Shown piece after piece: positions 36,510 to 46,736 of a DNA stretch of 62,072 nt. Numbering within the stretch: the first letter of the stretch is position 1; every line of letters begins with the position of its first letter. The position numbers were made by a program, and so were the translations under genes. The DNA comes from Geobacteraceae bacterium (GTDB lineage: Bacteria > Desulfobacterota > Desulfuromonadia > Desulfuromonadales > Geopsychrobacteraceae), in contig SLDV01000005.1 of NCBI GenBank assembly GCA_007125165.1, positions 1 through 62,072 on the forward strand. The letters are read 5' to 3'. The notes below the pieces were generated by a model that saw only the letters and a program-made list of their open reading frames with translations, did not search any database and had not been told where the DNA came from.

Positions 36510-36763
36510 TACAAAGAGAATTGCGGGATTGGGAAAACCGGTGCCAGCGCTGTGGCGAATGTTGTTTCGAAAAAACCATCGATCGTTACGGCTGTGTTCA
36601 CACCACGCCGGTGCCCTGCCGCTTTCTCGACATCCATGAACGCACCTGCCGTGTTTATGATCAACGGCTCGAACTGGAAGATGACTGCGTTCAACTGACG
36701 CAGGAGAATATCGACACCCTTCACTGGCTGCCGACAACCTGCGCTTACCGCTCAGAGGACTGA
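36500..36763 (+). CDS. YkgJ-family cysteine-cluster protein
   Basis: A protein of about 87 residues; the ATG at 36500 overlaps the last ten bases of nrdJ, but a TTG at 36521 is an alternative start. It has a CQRCGECC cluster near its start, then CRFLDIHERTC and a late CAYR, the cysteine pattern of YkgJ-like proteins, which are predicted to bind a zinc or iron ion. The function is unknown. Its coupling to nrdJ may mean a link with ribonucleotide reduction, but this is an inference. Confidence 0.75.
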   Translation: MCLIQRELRDWENRCQRCGECCFEKTIDRYGCVHTTPVPCRFLDIHERTCRVYDQRLELEDDCVQLTQENIDTLHWLPTTCAYRSED

Positions 36764-38083
36764 TCAGTTCACAGGCTCCACCTTCAGCCCGCCAGCTACA
36801 AGATCAGTAGCCCGCACCAGACACAGCTCCCCCGCTTGAGCCTGGTGCTGATCGATCAGCAAGGTCAGGTAGTTCTCCGACAAGCCTTTACGTTGACCTT
36901 TGCTGACACCTCCCTCGACCAACATCAGCAACTCCGCCCCGATAAATCGGCGGCTGAACTGCCGCAACTTTTTCTCTCCCAAAGAGCGCAACCTGGCGGC
37001 ACGTTCTTTAATGATCGCTGGCGCAACCTGATCGGGCATGGTCGCGGCTGGAGTGCCTGGTCTGCGGCTGAAAGGAAAAACATGGAGATGACTGAAAGGA
37101 AGCTGCTCTAACAACCTGTAAGTACGGGAGAAATGTTCCTCGGTTTCACCGGGGAAACCGCAGATCACATCAAGTCCGATGGCCATCGCAGAATTACGCT
37201 GGTGAAGATCTGCGAGCAGATCAGCAAAAAAGGCTGTATCGTAGTGACGATTCATGCGCCTTAAAATGTCATCATCGCCGGTCTGCAACGGGATATGCAA
37301 ATGAGAACAGAGCCATGAAGCCTGAGCCAGATAATTACGTAGTTCCAACGGCAGCTCCGTCGGTTCAATTGACCCCAGGCGCACGCGGCCGGTAAACTCA
37401 CAGTCTTCTATCGCCCGCAACAAGGTTAACAGACTGATTCCCTTGTCCAGATCCTGACCGTAACCACCGATATGTATTCCAGTCAGGACTATCTCCCGAT
37501 AGCCGCTCATCTCCAGACGCTCAATCTGGGCGACAACCTGTTCAATTGGTACCGAGCGACTGGCACCACGGGCATAGGGGATGATGCAGTAGGAACAGAA
37601 AGCATCACAGCCGTTCTGAATCTGCACAAAGGCGCGGCTACGCTGGGCAAAGGTATGGAGATCGGGGGGGCTACAACGTTGGACGGCACGGATATCGGTC
37701 ACCAGAGTGGTGATTTCGTTACGGTCGTTCTGTTGCGCTTGCGTCAGCAGCCACAACAATTCCTTTTTCTCTTCATTGCCGATGATCAGACTCACGCCGG
37801 GGAGTTTTTGCAGCTCAGCAGGGTTAATCTGGGCATAACAGCCGGTGACGACAATCCGCGCCGCCGGGTTGAGGCGTTGCGCGCGGCGGATCAGGTTGCG
37901 TGACTGGGAATCGGTAGCCGCTGTCACCGTGCAGGTATTGACAATGACCAGATCAGCACCGGCTTCGAAATCCACCTGGGAGTAACCGTTGTCGGTCAAT
38001 TGTTCAAGCATGGCCGCTGATTCAAACTGGTTGGTTTTGCAGCCGAGGGTGACAATCGCCACCGACCTGATTACTGAATCCAT
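36764..38083 (-). CDS. mtaB: tRNA (N6-threonylcarbamoyladenosine(37)-C2)-methylthiotransferase
   Basis: A 439-residue methylthiotransferase that adds a methylthio group to t6A37. VTLGCKTNQFES and the IVNTCTVTAATD box mark the first cluster-binding part, and CDAFCSYC the radical SAM cluster, with a C-terminal TRAM-like domain. The TLGCKTN start and the INPAEL block fit MtaB, whereas the second methylthiotransferase gene, at 55 kb, fits MiaB. The start overlaps the end of mnmA by 13 bases, so both tRNA sulfur-modification genes are coupled. Confidence 0.93.
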   Translation of the reverse strand: MDSVIRSVAIVTLGCKTNQFESAAMLEQLTDNGYSQVDFEAGADLVIVNTCTVTAATDSQSRNLIRRAQRLNPAARIVVTGCYAQINPAELQKLPGVSLIIGNEEKKELLWLLTQAQQNDRNEITTLVTDIRAVQRCSPPDLHTFAQRSRAFVQIQNGCDAFCSYCIIPYARGASRSVPIEQVVAQIERLEMSGYREIVLTGIHIGGYGQDLDKGISLLTLLRAIEDCEFTGRVRLGSIEPTELPLELRNYLAQASWLCSHLHIPLQTGDDDILRRMNRHYDTAFFADLLADLHQRNSAMAIGLDVICGFPGETEEHFSRTYRLLEQLPFSHLHVFPFSRRPGTPAATMPDQVAPAIIKERAARLRSLGEKKLRQFSRRFIGAELLMLVEGGVSKGQRKGLSENYLTLLIDQHQAQAGELCLVRATDLVAGGLKVEPVN

Positions 38084-39147
38084 CCCCCCCCCAATACCCG
38101 ATCTCCCTCATAAAACACAGCAGCCTGACCCGGGGTGACTCCCGCCTGGGGAGTGGAAAAAATCACTTTGACACATTGATCAGCGAGAGGCACAACCTGC
38201 GCCGGTTGTTCCTGCTGACGATAACGGATGCGACAAGCGCTAGCAAAGGGTTGTGGTGGTGGCCCCATGCTCCACACGCAGTTTGCAACAATCATCTCCT
38301 GACACAACAGGTGCTGTTTTTCACCGACAATCACCTTTTTGTTAGTGGCATCGATACGGATGACATAGAGCGGCTCGCTCCAGCCAATGCCTAACCCTTT
38401 GCGCTGCCCAACAGTGTAGCGGTAATAGCCTTGATGCTGCCCGAGTACCTGCCCTGAGACATGAACAATCTGCCCGGCGCAGTCATCGAGTTGCCGTTCT
38501 TCTTCTAAAAAACGCACATAATCGCCATCGGGCACAAAGCAGATATCCTGGCTCTCGGCTTTTTCGGCGACACGCAAATTGAAGCGGGCAGCATGCGCTC
38601 TGACCTCGTCCTTGGTCATGCTGCCAAGGGGGAAGCGCACCTGTGCCATCTGCTCCGGTGTCAGGGTAAAAAGAAAATAACTCTGGTCCTTGTCCCTGTC
38701 GATCCCCTTGTGCAGTGAGTAGCCACCATCGACATCCGGAATAATCTGCGCATAGTGGCCGGTCGCCAGAAAGTCCGCCTCCAGTTCTCGCGCTTTGCGC
38801 AGTAGCAGTTCGAATTTAAGAACCTGATTGCACAGCACGCAAGGGTTGGGGGTCAGGCCGGCCAGGTAGTCATCACAAAATCGATCAATCACCTGGCGCT
38901 GGAACTGTTTTTCAAAGTTGATGACATAAAATGGGATACCCAGTTGCTCGGCAACTCGCCGGGCATCATAGACATCATCGAGGGAACAGCAACTGCCGAA
39001 GGTTTCTCCATGCTGATCAGTGTAGCTGGAATAATCCCAGATCTGCATGGTCATACCGACAACCTCATACCCCTGCTCTTGCAACAGGGCGGCGGTCACC
39101 GAGGAGTCAACGCCGCCACTCATGGCGACTACAACACGTTTTTTCAC
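38071..39147 (-). CDS. mnmA: tRNA-specific 2-thiouridylase
   Basis: A protein of about 358 residues; I use a GTG start at 39147 with GAGG 5 bases upstream, although a TTG at 39162 is open too. It adds sulfur to U34 of Lys, Glu and Gln tRNAs. The ATP-binding SGGVDSSV motif is near the start, the first active-site cysteine is in NPCVLCN, and the second in KAESQDICFVPD. It lies downstream of nifS and nifU, which would supply the sulfur. Confidence 0.96.
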   Translation of the reverse strand: MKKRVVVAMSGGVDSSVTAALLQEQGYEVVGMTMQIWDYSSYTDQHGETFGSCCSLDDVYDARRVAEQLGIPFYVINFEKQFQRQVIDRFCDDYLAGLTPNPCVLCNQVLKFELLLRKARELEADFLATGHYAQIIPDVDGGYSLHKGIDRDKDQSYFLFTLTPEQMAQVRFPLGSMTKDEVRAHAARFNLRVAEKAESQDICFVPDGDYVRFLEEERQLDDCAGQIVHVSGQVLGQHQGYYRYTVGQRKGLGIGWSEPLYVIRIDATNKKVIVGEKQHLLCQEMIVANCVWSMGPPPQPFASACRIRYRQQEQPAQVVPLADQCVKVIFSTPQAGVTPGQAAVFYEGDRVLGGGWIQ

Positions 39148-39219
39148 ACCTACCTCAGACAAAAGGCCCCGGCAGAAGCGGAGCCCTTTGAAAAGATTAT
39201 CAATGGCAACAATAACAAA

Positions 39220-39588
39220 TCAGGAATTCTTGGCCTTGTAATCCTTGATCGCTTCATGCAGGGCGTCGGCGGCCAGGTTGGAGCAGTGCATCTTGGCCGG
39301 CGGCAGACCGTCAAGGGCCTCAGCGACAGCCTGATTGGTCAGCACCAGAGCCTCATCAATCGTCTTGCCAATCGCAAGCTCCGTAACCATCGAGGAGGTG
39401 GCAATCGCCGCCCCGCAACCAAAGGTCTTGAATTTAACATCCTTGATGATGTTGTCTTCAACCTTGAGGTAAATCTTCATGATATCGCCGCAGGAGGCAT
39501 TGCCGACTTCGCCTACACCGTTGGGGTTTTCAATTTCACCAACGTTACGCGGGTTGCTGAAATGATCCATCACTTTTTCCGTGTACAT
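39220..39588 (-). CDS. nifU: Iron-sulfur cluster scaffold (IscU/NifU N-terminal type)
   Basis: A 122-residue scaffold protein: VMDHFSNPRNVGEI, the cluster cysteines in GNASCGD, KTFGCGAAIA and the late KMHCSNLA. It holds nascent Fe-S clusters made with sulfur from the cysteine desulfurase encoded just upstream. It lacks the C-terminal Nfu and middle domains of full-length NifU, so IscU-like is an equal name. AGGAG precedes its ATG. Confidence 0.9.
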   Translation of the reverse strand: MYTEKVMDHFSNPRNVGEIENPNGVGEVGNASCGDIMKIYLKVEDNIIKDVKFKTFGCGAAIATSSMVTELAIGKTIDEALVLTNQAVAEALDGLPPAKMHCSNLAADALHEAIKDYKAKNS

Positions 39589-39657
39589 CCTTCTATCTCC
39601 TGGTTTTTAGTTGTGTTTACCCTGCCCGTGCAACAGGATGACATTGATCAACTTAGC

Positions 39658-40878
39658 TTATGACGCCCTATGCACCATCAGGCACTCGTCACAGTGAAGC
39701 GGTGTCGCGTCTGCGCGTTGATACAAAGGGCTCATATCACGCAACCGTTGAACAATGGGCGGCAGCTCAGCGAGAATATAGTCGACCTCTTCTTCGGTGT
39801 TATCCGGCCCGAAGCTGAACCGGATACTGGAATGCGCCAGTACAATATCGACTCCCATGGCACTCATCACATGGGACGGTTCCAAAGAGCCGGAGGTACA
39901 GGCAGACCCGGAAGAAGCGGCAATACCCTTCATATCAAAAAAGAGTAGTAACGACTCCCCTTCAATGTAATTGAAACTGACATTGAGGGTATTGGGCAAG
40001 CGCAGGTCCGGGTCAGGATGTCCGTTGAGCTTGACGTCAGGAACCGTGCTGAGAATACCCTGTTCGAGCTTGTCGCGAAGACAGCGCACATAGGCATAAT
40101 CTTTCTGCTGATTTATTGCCGCCAGTTCGCAGGCAACTCCAAGACCAACAATGCCGGCAACGTTGTGGGTCCCGGCGCGACGATTACGCTCCTGATGACC
40201 ACCGTGCATAAAACGCGTCATGCGTGTGCCGCGACGCAGGTAGACCGCACCAACACCTTTAGGACCACCAATCTTATGCCCGGACAGTACCAGCATATCA
40301 ACCTGGGCTTTTCCTACATCCACCGGTACCTTGCCGATCGCCTGAACAGCGTCAGTATGAAAACGGACCTTGTGGCGTCTGGCAATCTCACCGATCTCAT
40401 GGATGGGAAACAGGTTACCGGTTTCATTGTTGGCCCACATAACCGAAATCAGAATGGTCTTGTCGGTAATAGCACTTTCCAGCTCAGTCAGATTCAGCAT
40501 CCCGTCGGCATCCACCGGCAGATAGGTCACCTCAAATCCATTCTTTTCCAGATATTCACAGGTCTCCAGCACGGCCGGGTGCTCTACCGATGTGGTGATG
40601 ATGTGATTCCCCTTGTGGCGCAACGCCTCTGCCGTTCCCTTGATGGCAAAGTTGTCACCTTCACTGCCGCAGGAAACAAAAATGATCTCCGCAGGTGAAC
40701 AGTTAAGCAGACCGGCAACCTGCTCACGTGCTTTCTCAATAGCGCCGCTGACCATACGTCCGGCCCAATGAACGCTTGAGGGGTTACCAAACTGCTCACG
40801 GTAAAACGGAAGCATCGCTTCCAGAACTTCGGGCTTGACCGGTGTTGTCGCGTTGTTATCCAGATAAATCTGCTTCAC
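39658..40878 (-). CDS. nifS: Cysteine desulfurase, NifS type
   Basis: A 406-residue PLP enzyme. The start is a GTG with GGAGG at good spacing. It has IYLDNNATTPVKPEV, the PLP lysine in LVLSGHKIGGPKG, the NRRAGTHNVAG segment and the catalytic cysteine in SSGSACTSGSLEPSH. It takes sulfur from cysteine for Fe-S assembly on the scaffold encoded next to it. The sequence resembles NifS of free-living anaerobes more than gammaproteobacterial IscS. It has a C-terminal extension with HCDECLM. Confidence 0.93.
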   Translation of the reverse strand: MKQIYLDNNATTPVKPEVLEAMLPFYREQFGNPSSVHWAGRMVSGAIEKAREQVAGLLNCSPAEIIFVSCGSEGDNFAIKGTAEALRHKGNHIITTSVEHPAVLETCEYLEKNGFEVTYLPVDADGMLNLTELESAITDKTILISVMWANNETGNLFPIHEIGEIARRHKVRFHTDAVQAIGKVPVDVGKAQVDMLVLSGHKIGGPKGVGAVYLRRGTRMTRFMHGGHQERNRRAGTHNVAGIVGLGVACELAAINQQKDYAYVRCLRDKLEQGILSTVPDVKLNGHPDPDLRLPNTLNVSFNYIEGESLLLFFDMKGIAASSGSACTSGSLEPSHVMSAMGVDIVLAHSSIRFSFGPDNTEEEVDYILAELPPIVQRLRDMSPLYQRADATPLHCDECLMVHRAS

Positions 40879-40911
40879 AAATATCCTCCGATGCTACCTG
40901 ATAGCATAAGG

Positions 40912-41358
40912 TCAAAAAGGAACGCTTTCCTTTACTCGATGGTCTAAACGACGACGGGCATCTCTGGTCAAGTCCTCCAGGGTCATAGAGGCAAGAAAAT
41001 TACGGATCTGATTACCCAACCCCTGCCACACCGACTGCGTCGCACATTCAAGATCACAGCCACAACTGCCGTCATCATTCATACAGGATACCGGTACGAG
41101 AATTTCCTCTACAGTATCCACAATCTCATCGACCCTGATCTGTTCTGCGTCACGGGCCAGCAGATAGCCGCCACCCGGACCACGCACACTTTTTACAATG
41201 TTGCCTCTTCTGAGTTTGACAAAAAGCTGCTCAAGATAATTGAGCGATATGTTTTCACGCTCTGAAACTTCCTTAATCGTCACCGGGTTTCCATTGCTCA
41301 CAAGATTCAGACTCACAAGGGCACGTACAGCATACTGTGCTTTGGTAGATAATCTCAT
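40912..41358 (-). CDS. iscR: Rrf2-family regulator, IscR-like
   Basis: A 148-residue Rrf2 transcription factor. The winged helix has [19 protein letters not shown], then [19 protein letters not shown] and [12 protein letters not shown]. The cysteine region reads [17 protein letters not shown], with more cysteines than the three cluster ligands of E. coli IscR. The gene overlaps cysE by 4 bases (ATGA) and is followed 33 bases later by nifS. It probably senses Fe-S status and controls this operon from the sites at 42.16-42.21 kb. Confidence 0.88.
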   Translation of the reverse strand: MRLSTKAQYAVRALVSLNLVSNGNPVTIKEVSERENISLNYLEQLFVKLRRGNIVKSVRGPGGGYLLARDAEQIRVDEIVDTVEEILVPVSCMNDDGSCGCDLECATQSVWQGLGNQIRNFLASMTLEDLTRDARRRLDHRVKESVPF

Positions 41359-42059
41359 GAAACAGTATCCCCTTCTTCTTCAACAGCCTGATAGCGGGAC
41401 AGTTCAGCCTTCAATACTGCCTGTTCCTTCCTCAACATATCAACCTGTTCTTCCAGCCTTTGTATCTGGTCAAACACACAACTGACCGCCTTGGCTACCG
41501 GGTCAGGCAGTTCACCATGTTGTAGATCAACCCCAATCCGTTTTTCGCCGGAGATGACGACTCGGCCAGGGATACCGACAACCGTTGCCATCGGCGGAAC
41601 CTCTTTGACAACAACAGAATTGGAACCGATTTTACTGTCGTCACCGACCTTGAAGGGCCCGAGAATCTTGGCACCGGAACCGACGATAACGTTGTTGCCC
41701 AAGGTTGGATGACGCTTCTCCTTGGCCCATGAAGTACCCCCCAGAGTAACCCCATGATAGAGAGTACAGTTCTCGCCAATCTCGGCGGTCTCGCCAATAA
41801 CAACGCCCATTCCGTGATCGATAAAAAACCCCTTGCCTATTTTCGCCCCGGGATGGATTTCGATACCCGTCAAGAAGCGCCCGATGTGGGACACATAGCG
41901 CCCCATAAAGGTGCGATTCTTGTTCCACAGCCAATGGGAAAGACGGTAAAAGAGCATCGCATGAAAGCCGGGGTAGCAGAAAATGACCTCAAAGATACTG
42001 CGCACCGCCGGATCGCGATCAAAAACAGCCTTGATATCATCTTTTAAAAAAGCGACCAT
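41355..42059 (-). CDS. cysE: Serine O-acetyltransferase
   Basis: A protein of 234 residues, started at 42059 where GGAGG stands 6 bases upstream. It makes O-acetylserine, the cysteine precursor, from serine and acetyl-CoA. The left-handed hexapeptide repeat is clear: [22 protein letters not shown], then [11 protein letters not shown] and [16 protein letters not shown]-terminal coiled region follows. It is the first gene of the cysE-iscR-nifS-nifU-mnmA-mtaB run. Confidence 0.92.
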   Translation of the reverse strand: MVAFLKDDIKAVFDRDPAVRSIFEVIFCYPGFHAMLFYRLSHWLWNKNRTFMGRYVSHIGRFLTGIEIHPGAKIGKGFFIDHGMGVVIGETAEIGENCTLYHGVTLGGTSWAKEKRHPTLGNNVIVGSGAKILGPFKVGDDSKIGSNSVVVKEVPPMATVVGIPGRVVISGEKRIGVDLQHGELPDPVAKAVSCVFDQIQRLEEQVDMLRKEQAVLKAELSRYQAVEEEGDTVS

Positions 42060-42157
42060 GAACGACCTCCGACAGACAGCAATAAACATTGATTAATGAG
42101 CGGCAATGACGACATATATAAAGACTTGAATTTATCCCCTTTTCCGCATCAACTATC

Positions 42158-42206
42158 ATACCTGAGTATTTCTGTCAATTTCTTTTCAAGAGAAACAGTC
42201 AGGTAT
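42158..42206 (-). promoter_or_regulatory. Two IscR-like operator sites in the cysE-fumarase spacer
   Basis: Read on the plus strand, 42158-42182 matches about 20 of 25 positions of the IscR type 1 consensus (ATASYYGACTRWWWYAGTCRRSTAT), beginning ATACCTGAGTATTTC. Read on the minus strand, 42182-42206 matches about 18 of 25, beginning ATACCTGACTGTTTC. The two form an inverted pair with ATACCTGA at one end and TCAGGTAT at the other. They lie about 100-150 bases before cysE and about 190-240 before fumarase. Confidence 0.65.
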
Positions 42207-42397
42207 TCGAACTGAGTCAAAATCGACCCGCAGGTTATAATTATAGTCGTTATTTCTTCCTGGCGCCAATCGGATTTTACACCTGAGTGCTGTAGTTAGC
42301 GGTCGACACTGAACGAAAAATCACCTATAGTTGTCTTCGCTATTTTGCGGGCCGTTATAGCCTGAAATCCTATTCACATTGATCGAAGGAGAGAGAG

Positions 42398-44017
42398 ATG
42401 CCGGAATTCACCTATCAGGATCCCATGCCGTTGGGAACAGACACCACCAAGTATTACAAGATTGAAGAATCTGAAAAGTATGTCAGTGTGACTAATTTCG
42501 AAGGTCAGGAAGTCATCAAGGTCGATCCGGAAGCGCTGAAGGTATTGTCCAATGTTGCCATGCGCGATGTCTCTTTCCTGCTGCGTCCGGAACATAATGA
42601 ACAGGTTGCTAAAATTCTCAGCGATCCGGAAGCCAGTGATAATGATCGTGGCGTGGCCATGGCTTTTTTACGCAATGCTGAAATTTCCGCCATGTTCGAA
42701 CTACCAACCTGTCAAGACACCGGGACTGCGACCGTTGTTGCCAAGAAAGGTCAGCAGGTGTGGACCGGAGGTAACGATGCTGAAAAAATTTCCGCAGGCG
42801 TTTTTAAAACCTACATCGAAGAAAACCTGCGCTACAGCCAAACCGTAGCCCTGGATATGTACAATGAAAAAAATACCGGCACCAACCTGCCGGCGCAGAT
42901 TGATATCTTTGCCACCGATGGTGATGCCTACAAGTTTCTCTTCATCGCTAAAGGTGGTGGCTCAGCAAACAAAACCATGTTGTTTCAGGAAACCAAGGCG
43001 CTGCTCAATCCTGATTCCCTTTACAAGTTTCTCGTTCAGAAGATGAAAACTATCGGTACTGCCGCCTGCCCTCCCTATCACCTGGCATTTGTTATCGGCG
43101 GCACCTCGGCTGACGCCTGTATGAAAACTGTTAAGCTGGCCACCGCCCGCTACCTTGATGGTTTGCCGACCAGCGGCAATGATCACGGCCAGGCGTTCCG
43201 CGACATCGAGCTTGAAGAAAGGCTCCTCAAGGCCGCCCAGGAACTTGGTATCGGTGCCCAGTTCGGCGGCAAGTACTTCGCTCACGATGTGCGCGTTATT
43301 CGCCTGCCACGTCATGGTGCCTCCTGCCCTGTCGGCATGGCGGTATCCTGCTCGGCTGACCGCAACATAAAAGCAAAAATCACCCGAGACGGGCTCTTTG
43401 TTGAAGAGATGGATCGCAACCCGGGCCGCCTGATTCCGGAAAAATATCGTGGCAAGCACAGCCATGGTACCCGTATCGACCTTAATCGACCGATGCCGGA
43501 GATTCTCGCTGACCTCTCCAGGCTTGAGGTCGGAGCACCCCTGCTCCTCGATGGCACAATTGTTGTAGGTCGTGATATTGCCCATGCAAAGTTCAAGGAA
43601 ATTCTAGACAGTGGCAAGCCCCTGCCCGACTACCTGAAACAACATCCGATCTACTATGCCGGCCCGGCCAAAACGCCTTCCGGCAAAGCCTCCGGTTCTT
43701 TCGGTCCGACCACGGCCGGACGCATGGACAGCTATGTTGATCTGCTCCAGAGCAACGGTGGCTCCATGGTGATGATTGCCAAAGGGAACCGCAGCCAGCA
43801 GGTCACAGATGCCTGTGACAAGCATGGCGGTTTCTATCTCGGCTCTATCGGTGGCCCGGCTGCCGTACTCGCCGAAGAGAATATCAAGAAGGTTGAATGC
43901 ATCGATTTCCCCGAGCTGGGGATGGAGGCTGTATGGAAGATCGAGGTTGTTGATTTTCCGGCTTTTATTCTGGTAGACGACAAGGGCAATGATTTCTTCA
44001 AGAAGCTCGGCCTGTAG
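42398..44017 (+). CDS. fumA: Fumarate hydratase, class I (iron-sulfur type)
   Basis: A 539-residue class I fumarase that interconverts fumarate and malate with a 4Fe-4S cluster. Both halves of the class I enzyme are in one chain. Recognisable segments are [13 protein letters not shown], the KGGGSANKT block near residue 190, [16 protein letters not shown] and the C-terminal [26 protein letters not shown] precedes the ATG. It is divergent from cysE across a 338-base spacer with the IscR-like sites. The symbol reflects the family; other one-chain class I names exist. Confidence 0.93.
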   Translation: MPEFTYQDPMPLGTDTTKYYKIEESEKYVSVTNFEGQEVIKVDPEALKVLSNVAMRDVSFLLRPEHNEQVAKILSDPEASDNDRGVAMAFLRNAEISAMFELPTCQDTGTATVVAKKGQQVWTGGNDAEKISAGVFKTYIEENLRYSQTVALDMYNEKNTGTNLPAQIDIFATDGDAYKFLFIAKGGGSANKTMLFQETKALLNPDSLYKFLVQKMKTIGTAACPPYHLAFVIGGTSADACMKTVKLATARYLDGLPTSGNDHGQAFRDIELEERLLKAAQELGIGAQFGGKYFAHDVRVIRLPRHGASCPVGMAVSCSADRNIKAKITRDGLFVEEMDRNPGRLIPEKYRGKHSHGTRIDLNRPMPEILADLSRLEVGAPLLLDGTIVVGRDIAHAKFKEILDSGKPLPDYLKQHPIYYAGPAKTPSGKASGSFGPTTAGRMDSYVDLLQSNGGSMVMIAKGNRSQQVTDACDKHGGFYLGSIGGPAAVLAEENIKKVECIDFPELGMEAVWKIEVVDFPAFILVDDKGNDFFKKLGL

Positions 44018-44036
44018 TCTGCGGTACCAAAAAACT

Positions 44037-44077
44037 GCACAAAAGCCCCGGCGCCATGTCGGGGCTTTTGTGCTTTC
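44037..44077 (+). terminator. Intrinsic terminator after fumarase
   Basis: GCACAAAAGCCCCG (44037-44050) pairs with CGGGGCTTTTGTGC (44060-44073), a 14-base perfect stem with a 9-base loop and then TTTC. It lies 20 bases after the fumarase stop. Confidence 0.85.
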
Positions 44078-44143
44078 AACGGGGTAGCGCTATAGTGAAG
44101 TTAAACTTTAAACGCATACCTTCGCTGCAACAATAGGTAACCA

Positions 44144-46651
44144 ATGAAAAAAACGATTATTTCGACCTACGAACGCCTGGTCCTCAAACACCCCGTGATT
44201 ACCTTGAGCTTGTTGCTGACACTGATTGCATCTGTCGGCTTTTTTGCCAAAGATTTTCATCTCGATGCTTCAGCCGATTCGCTGATGCTCGAACACGACA
44301 AGGACCTGCGCTATTTTCGGCAGATCAACGCTCAGTACGGTACCAGTGAATTTCTGATCATCAGCTACTCACCAATTGGGCCACTCCTGGCACCGGAAAC
44401 TATTGCCGACATACGCACCCTGCGCGAGCGCCTGCTGGAAATCGACCGGGTGACTCAGGTCTTGAGTATTCTTGATGCGCCCTTAATTGACAGCCCCCAG
44501 GTGACCTTCAGAGAGCTGAACCGTGAAGTTCGCACCATAGAAACGCCGGGCGTCGACATGGATCTGGCTCTTAAAGAATTTACCACCGGTCCGATCTACC
44601 GCAACCTGCTGGTCAGCCCCGACGGCCACACCACAGCTCTGCAGGTCATGCTGGCGGACAATGAAGAACTGCAGACGCTTCATCGCCGGCGTAATGAATT
44701 GCGTGAAAAACGTGATGATGGGCTACTCACTGCTGGCGAAAAGCAGCAATTGCACGAAGTTTCGACGCGCTACGATCAGTTGAGTCGCGCCCATAATGAA
44801 CAGCAGGCCCGGGATATTGCTCTGATCCGCACGATAATGGACGAACATCGCGCCCAGGCCGATCTGTTTTTGGGTGGGGTCCCCATGATTGTTGTCGATA
44901 TGATCGATTTTATTCGTAACGATCTGGTCAAGTTCGGTATCGGGGTTCTGGTTTTTGTTGTTTCCATGCTGATTCTAATTTTCAGACGCCCGCAGTGGGT
45001 TCTCCTACCGATGGCATGCTGTTTTTTAGCTGTCCTGTTTATGTTCGGCTTTCTCGGCCTGATCGGCTGGAAGGTTACCGTTGTTTCATCAAACTTCACC
45101 TCCCTGCTGTTGATCATTACCCTTTCCCTGTGTGTCCATCTGATTGTCCGCTACAATGAATTACTCGCAGAGCAGCCTCAGGCCGGCCATCTACACCTGA
45201 TCAGAGAAACAATCCGCACCAAAGCGCTGCCAAGTATCTTCACCGCCCTGACAACTATAGCTGCCTTCGCCTCATTGCTGGTCAGTGACATTCGCCCGAT
45301 TATTGATTTCGGCTGGATGATGGCCATCGGCATCAGTTTTGCCCTGGTTATCAGTCTGATTCTCTTTCCCGCCGGGCTGGTTCTGCTGAAAAAACCTGAA
45401 CCTTTCGTGCCCCGCTTCGACATCACCGGGATCATCACCCGCCGCTGTGTACACCTGGTGGAACATTATGGTCGGGCAACCCTTGCGGCGTTTGCTGTGA
45501 TTACCTTCATCAGCATTTACGGCATATCTCAACTCACAGTTGAAAACCGCTTTATTGACTACTTCAAGCCGACAACAGAGATCTACCAGGGGATGGCACT
45601 GATTGATCGTCAACTTGGTGGGACGACCCCTCTCGACATCATTCTTGACGCCGACCCTGACTTTTTTATCGCCCGGGAACAAAGCGCCGCACTTGATGAC
45701 GATGACCCCTTCGCTGATGATTTTTTCGCTGATGATATTGTTGATGCCGGCCTCTCGGGCAGCAGCTACTGGTATAACAGTTATCAGATCAACGAAATCC
45801 ATGCGATTCACAACTATCTGAATGAACTACCTGAATCAGGCAAGGTGCTGTCCATGTCGACGACTTTCACCCTGATGGAGCACGTCAACGAGGGGCAGCC
45901 GCTGGACAACATTGCCTTGTCGGTTATCCACCGCATGTTGCCGGAAATAATCGAGGACACCCTTTTTAATCCCTTTATGGCTACCGATGGCAATCAGATC
46001 CGTTTTAATCTGCGAATTATCGACTCTGACCCGAATCTGCAGCGCAATGCGCTTCTGGGCAAAATTGAACGGGACCTGGTGGAATTGTTTGATCTTCAGC
46101 CTGAACAGGTAAACCTGACGGGCATGTTCGTACTCTATAACAATGTACTCCAGAGCCTCTTCAGTTCGCAGATCATGACCATCGGGGTTGTTTTTCTTGT
46201 CATTATAGCAATGTTTCTGGTCCAGTTCCGCTCACTGCGACTGGCGCTGATTGCCATTGTTCCTAATCTCATCTCAGCAGCAGCCGTTCTCGGCCTGATG
46301 GGCCTGCTGGGAATACCTCTGGACATCATGACCATTACTATTGCTGCCATCACCATCGGCATCGCTGTCGATGACACCATTCACTACGTCCACCGCTACA
46401 TTGAGGAACTTCGCATCGACAGCAACGCTCTGACGGCAATAAAACGCACCCATGACAGTGTTGGTCGGGCCATGTATTACACATCAATTACCATCATCAC
46501 CGGTTTTTCGATTCTGGCCCTGTCCAACTTCAATCCGACGATCTATTTCGGACTTTTTACCGGCCTGGCCATGTTCGTTGCCATGTTCGCCAACCTCACT
46601 CTGCTGGCACTCTTGTTATTATTGTGGCAACCGCGGCAACAAACGGGCTAA
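44144..46651 (+). CDS. RND/MMPL superfamily transporter
   Basis: An 835-residue membrane protein with the RND layout: one N-terminal helix, a large exported loop (about 45-250), five helices, a second helix and loop, and a C-terminal group of five helices. The charged GIAVDDTIHYVHRY segment in the second half fits the conserved transmembrane-4-like block of the MMPL/HpnN-type group. Such proteins export lipids or hydrophobic compounds; the substrate here is unknown. A run of acidic residues (DDDDPFADDFFADD) stands in the second loop. It lies 126 bases after fumarase, past its terminator, and 85 bases before deaD. Confidence 0.85.
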   Translation: MKKTIISTYERLVLKHPVITLSLLLTLIASVGFFAKDFHLDASADSLMLEHDKDLRYFRQINAQYGTSEFLIISYSPIGPLLAPETIADIRTLRERLLEIDRVTQVLSILDAPLIDSPQVTFRELNREVRTIETPGVDMDLALKEFTTGPIYRNLLVSPDGHTTALQVMLADNEELQTLHRRRNELREKRDDGLLTAGEKQQLHEVSTRYDQLSRAHNEQQARDIALIRTIMDEHRAQADLFLGGVPMIVVDMIDFIRNDLVKFGIGVLVFVVSMLILIFRRPQWVLLPMACCFLAVLFMFGFLGLIGWKVTVVSSNFTSLLLIITLSLCVHLIVRYNELLAEQPQAGHLHLIRETIRTKALPSIFTALTTIAAFASLLVSDIRPIIDFGWMMAIGISFALVISLILFPAGLVLLKKPEPFVPRFDITGIITRRCVHLVEHYGRATLAAFAVITFISIYGISQLTVENRFIDYFKPTTEIYQGMALIDRQLGGTTPLDIILDADPDFFIAREQSAALDDDDPFADDFFADDIVDAGLSGSSYWYNSYQINEIHAIHNYLNELPESGKVLSMSTTFTLMEHVNEGQPLDNIALSVIHRMLPEIIEDTLFNPFMATDGNQIRFNLRIIDSDPNLQRNALLGKIERDLVELFDLQPEQVNLTGMFVLYNNVLQSLFSSQIMTIGVVFLVIIAMFLVQFRSLRLALIAIVPNLISAAAVLGLMGLLGIPLDIMTITIAAITIGIAVDDTIHYVHRYIEELRIDSNALTAIKRTHDSVGRAMYYTSITIITGFSILALSNFNPTIYFGLFTGLAMFVAMFANLTLLALLLLLWQPRQQTG

Positions 46652-46736
46652 AAAAGACTGGCTTCTGACCAAAGGACAAGTTATTGTTCAAAGCTTTGCC
46701 ATCTTCATACAGATTTTTTTTCAGAACAGGAATAAC

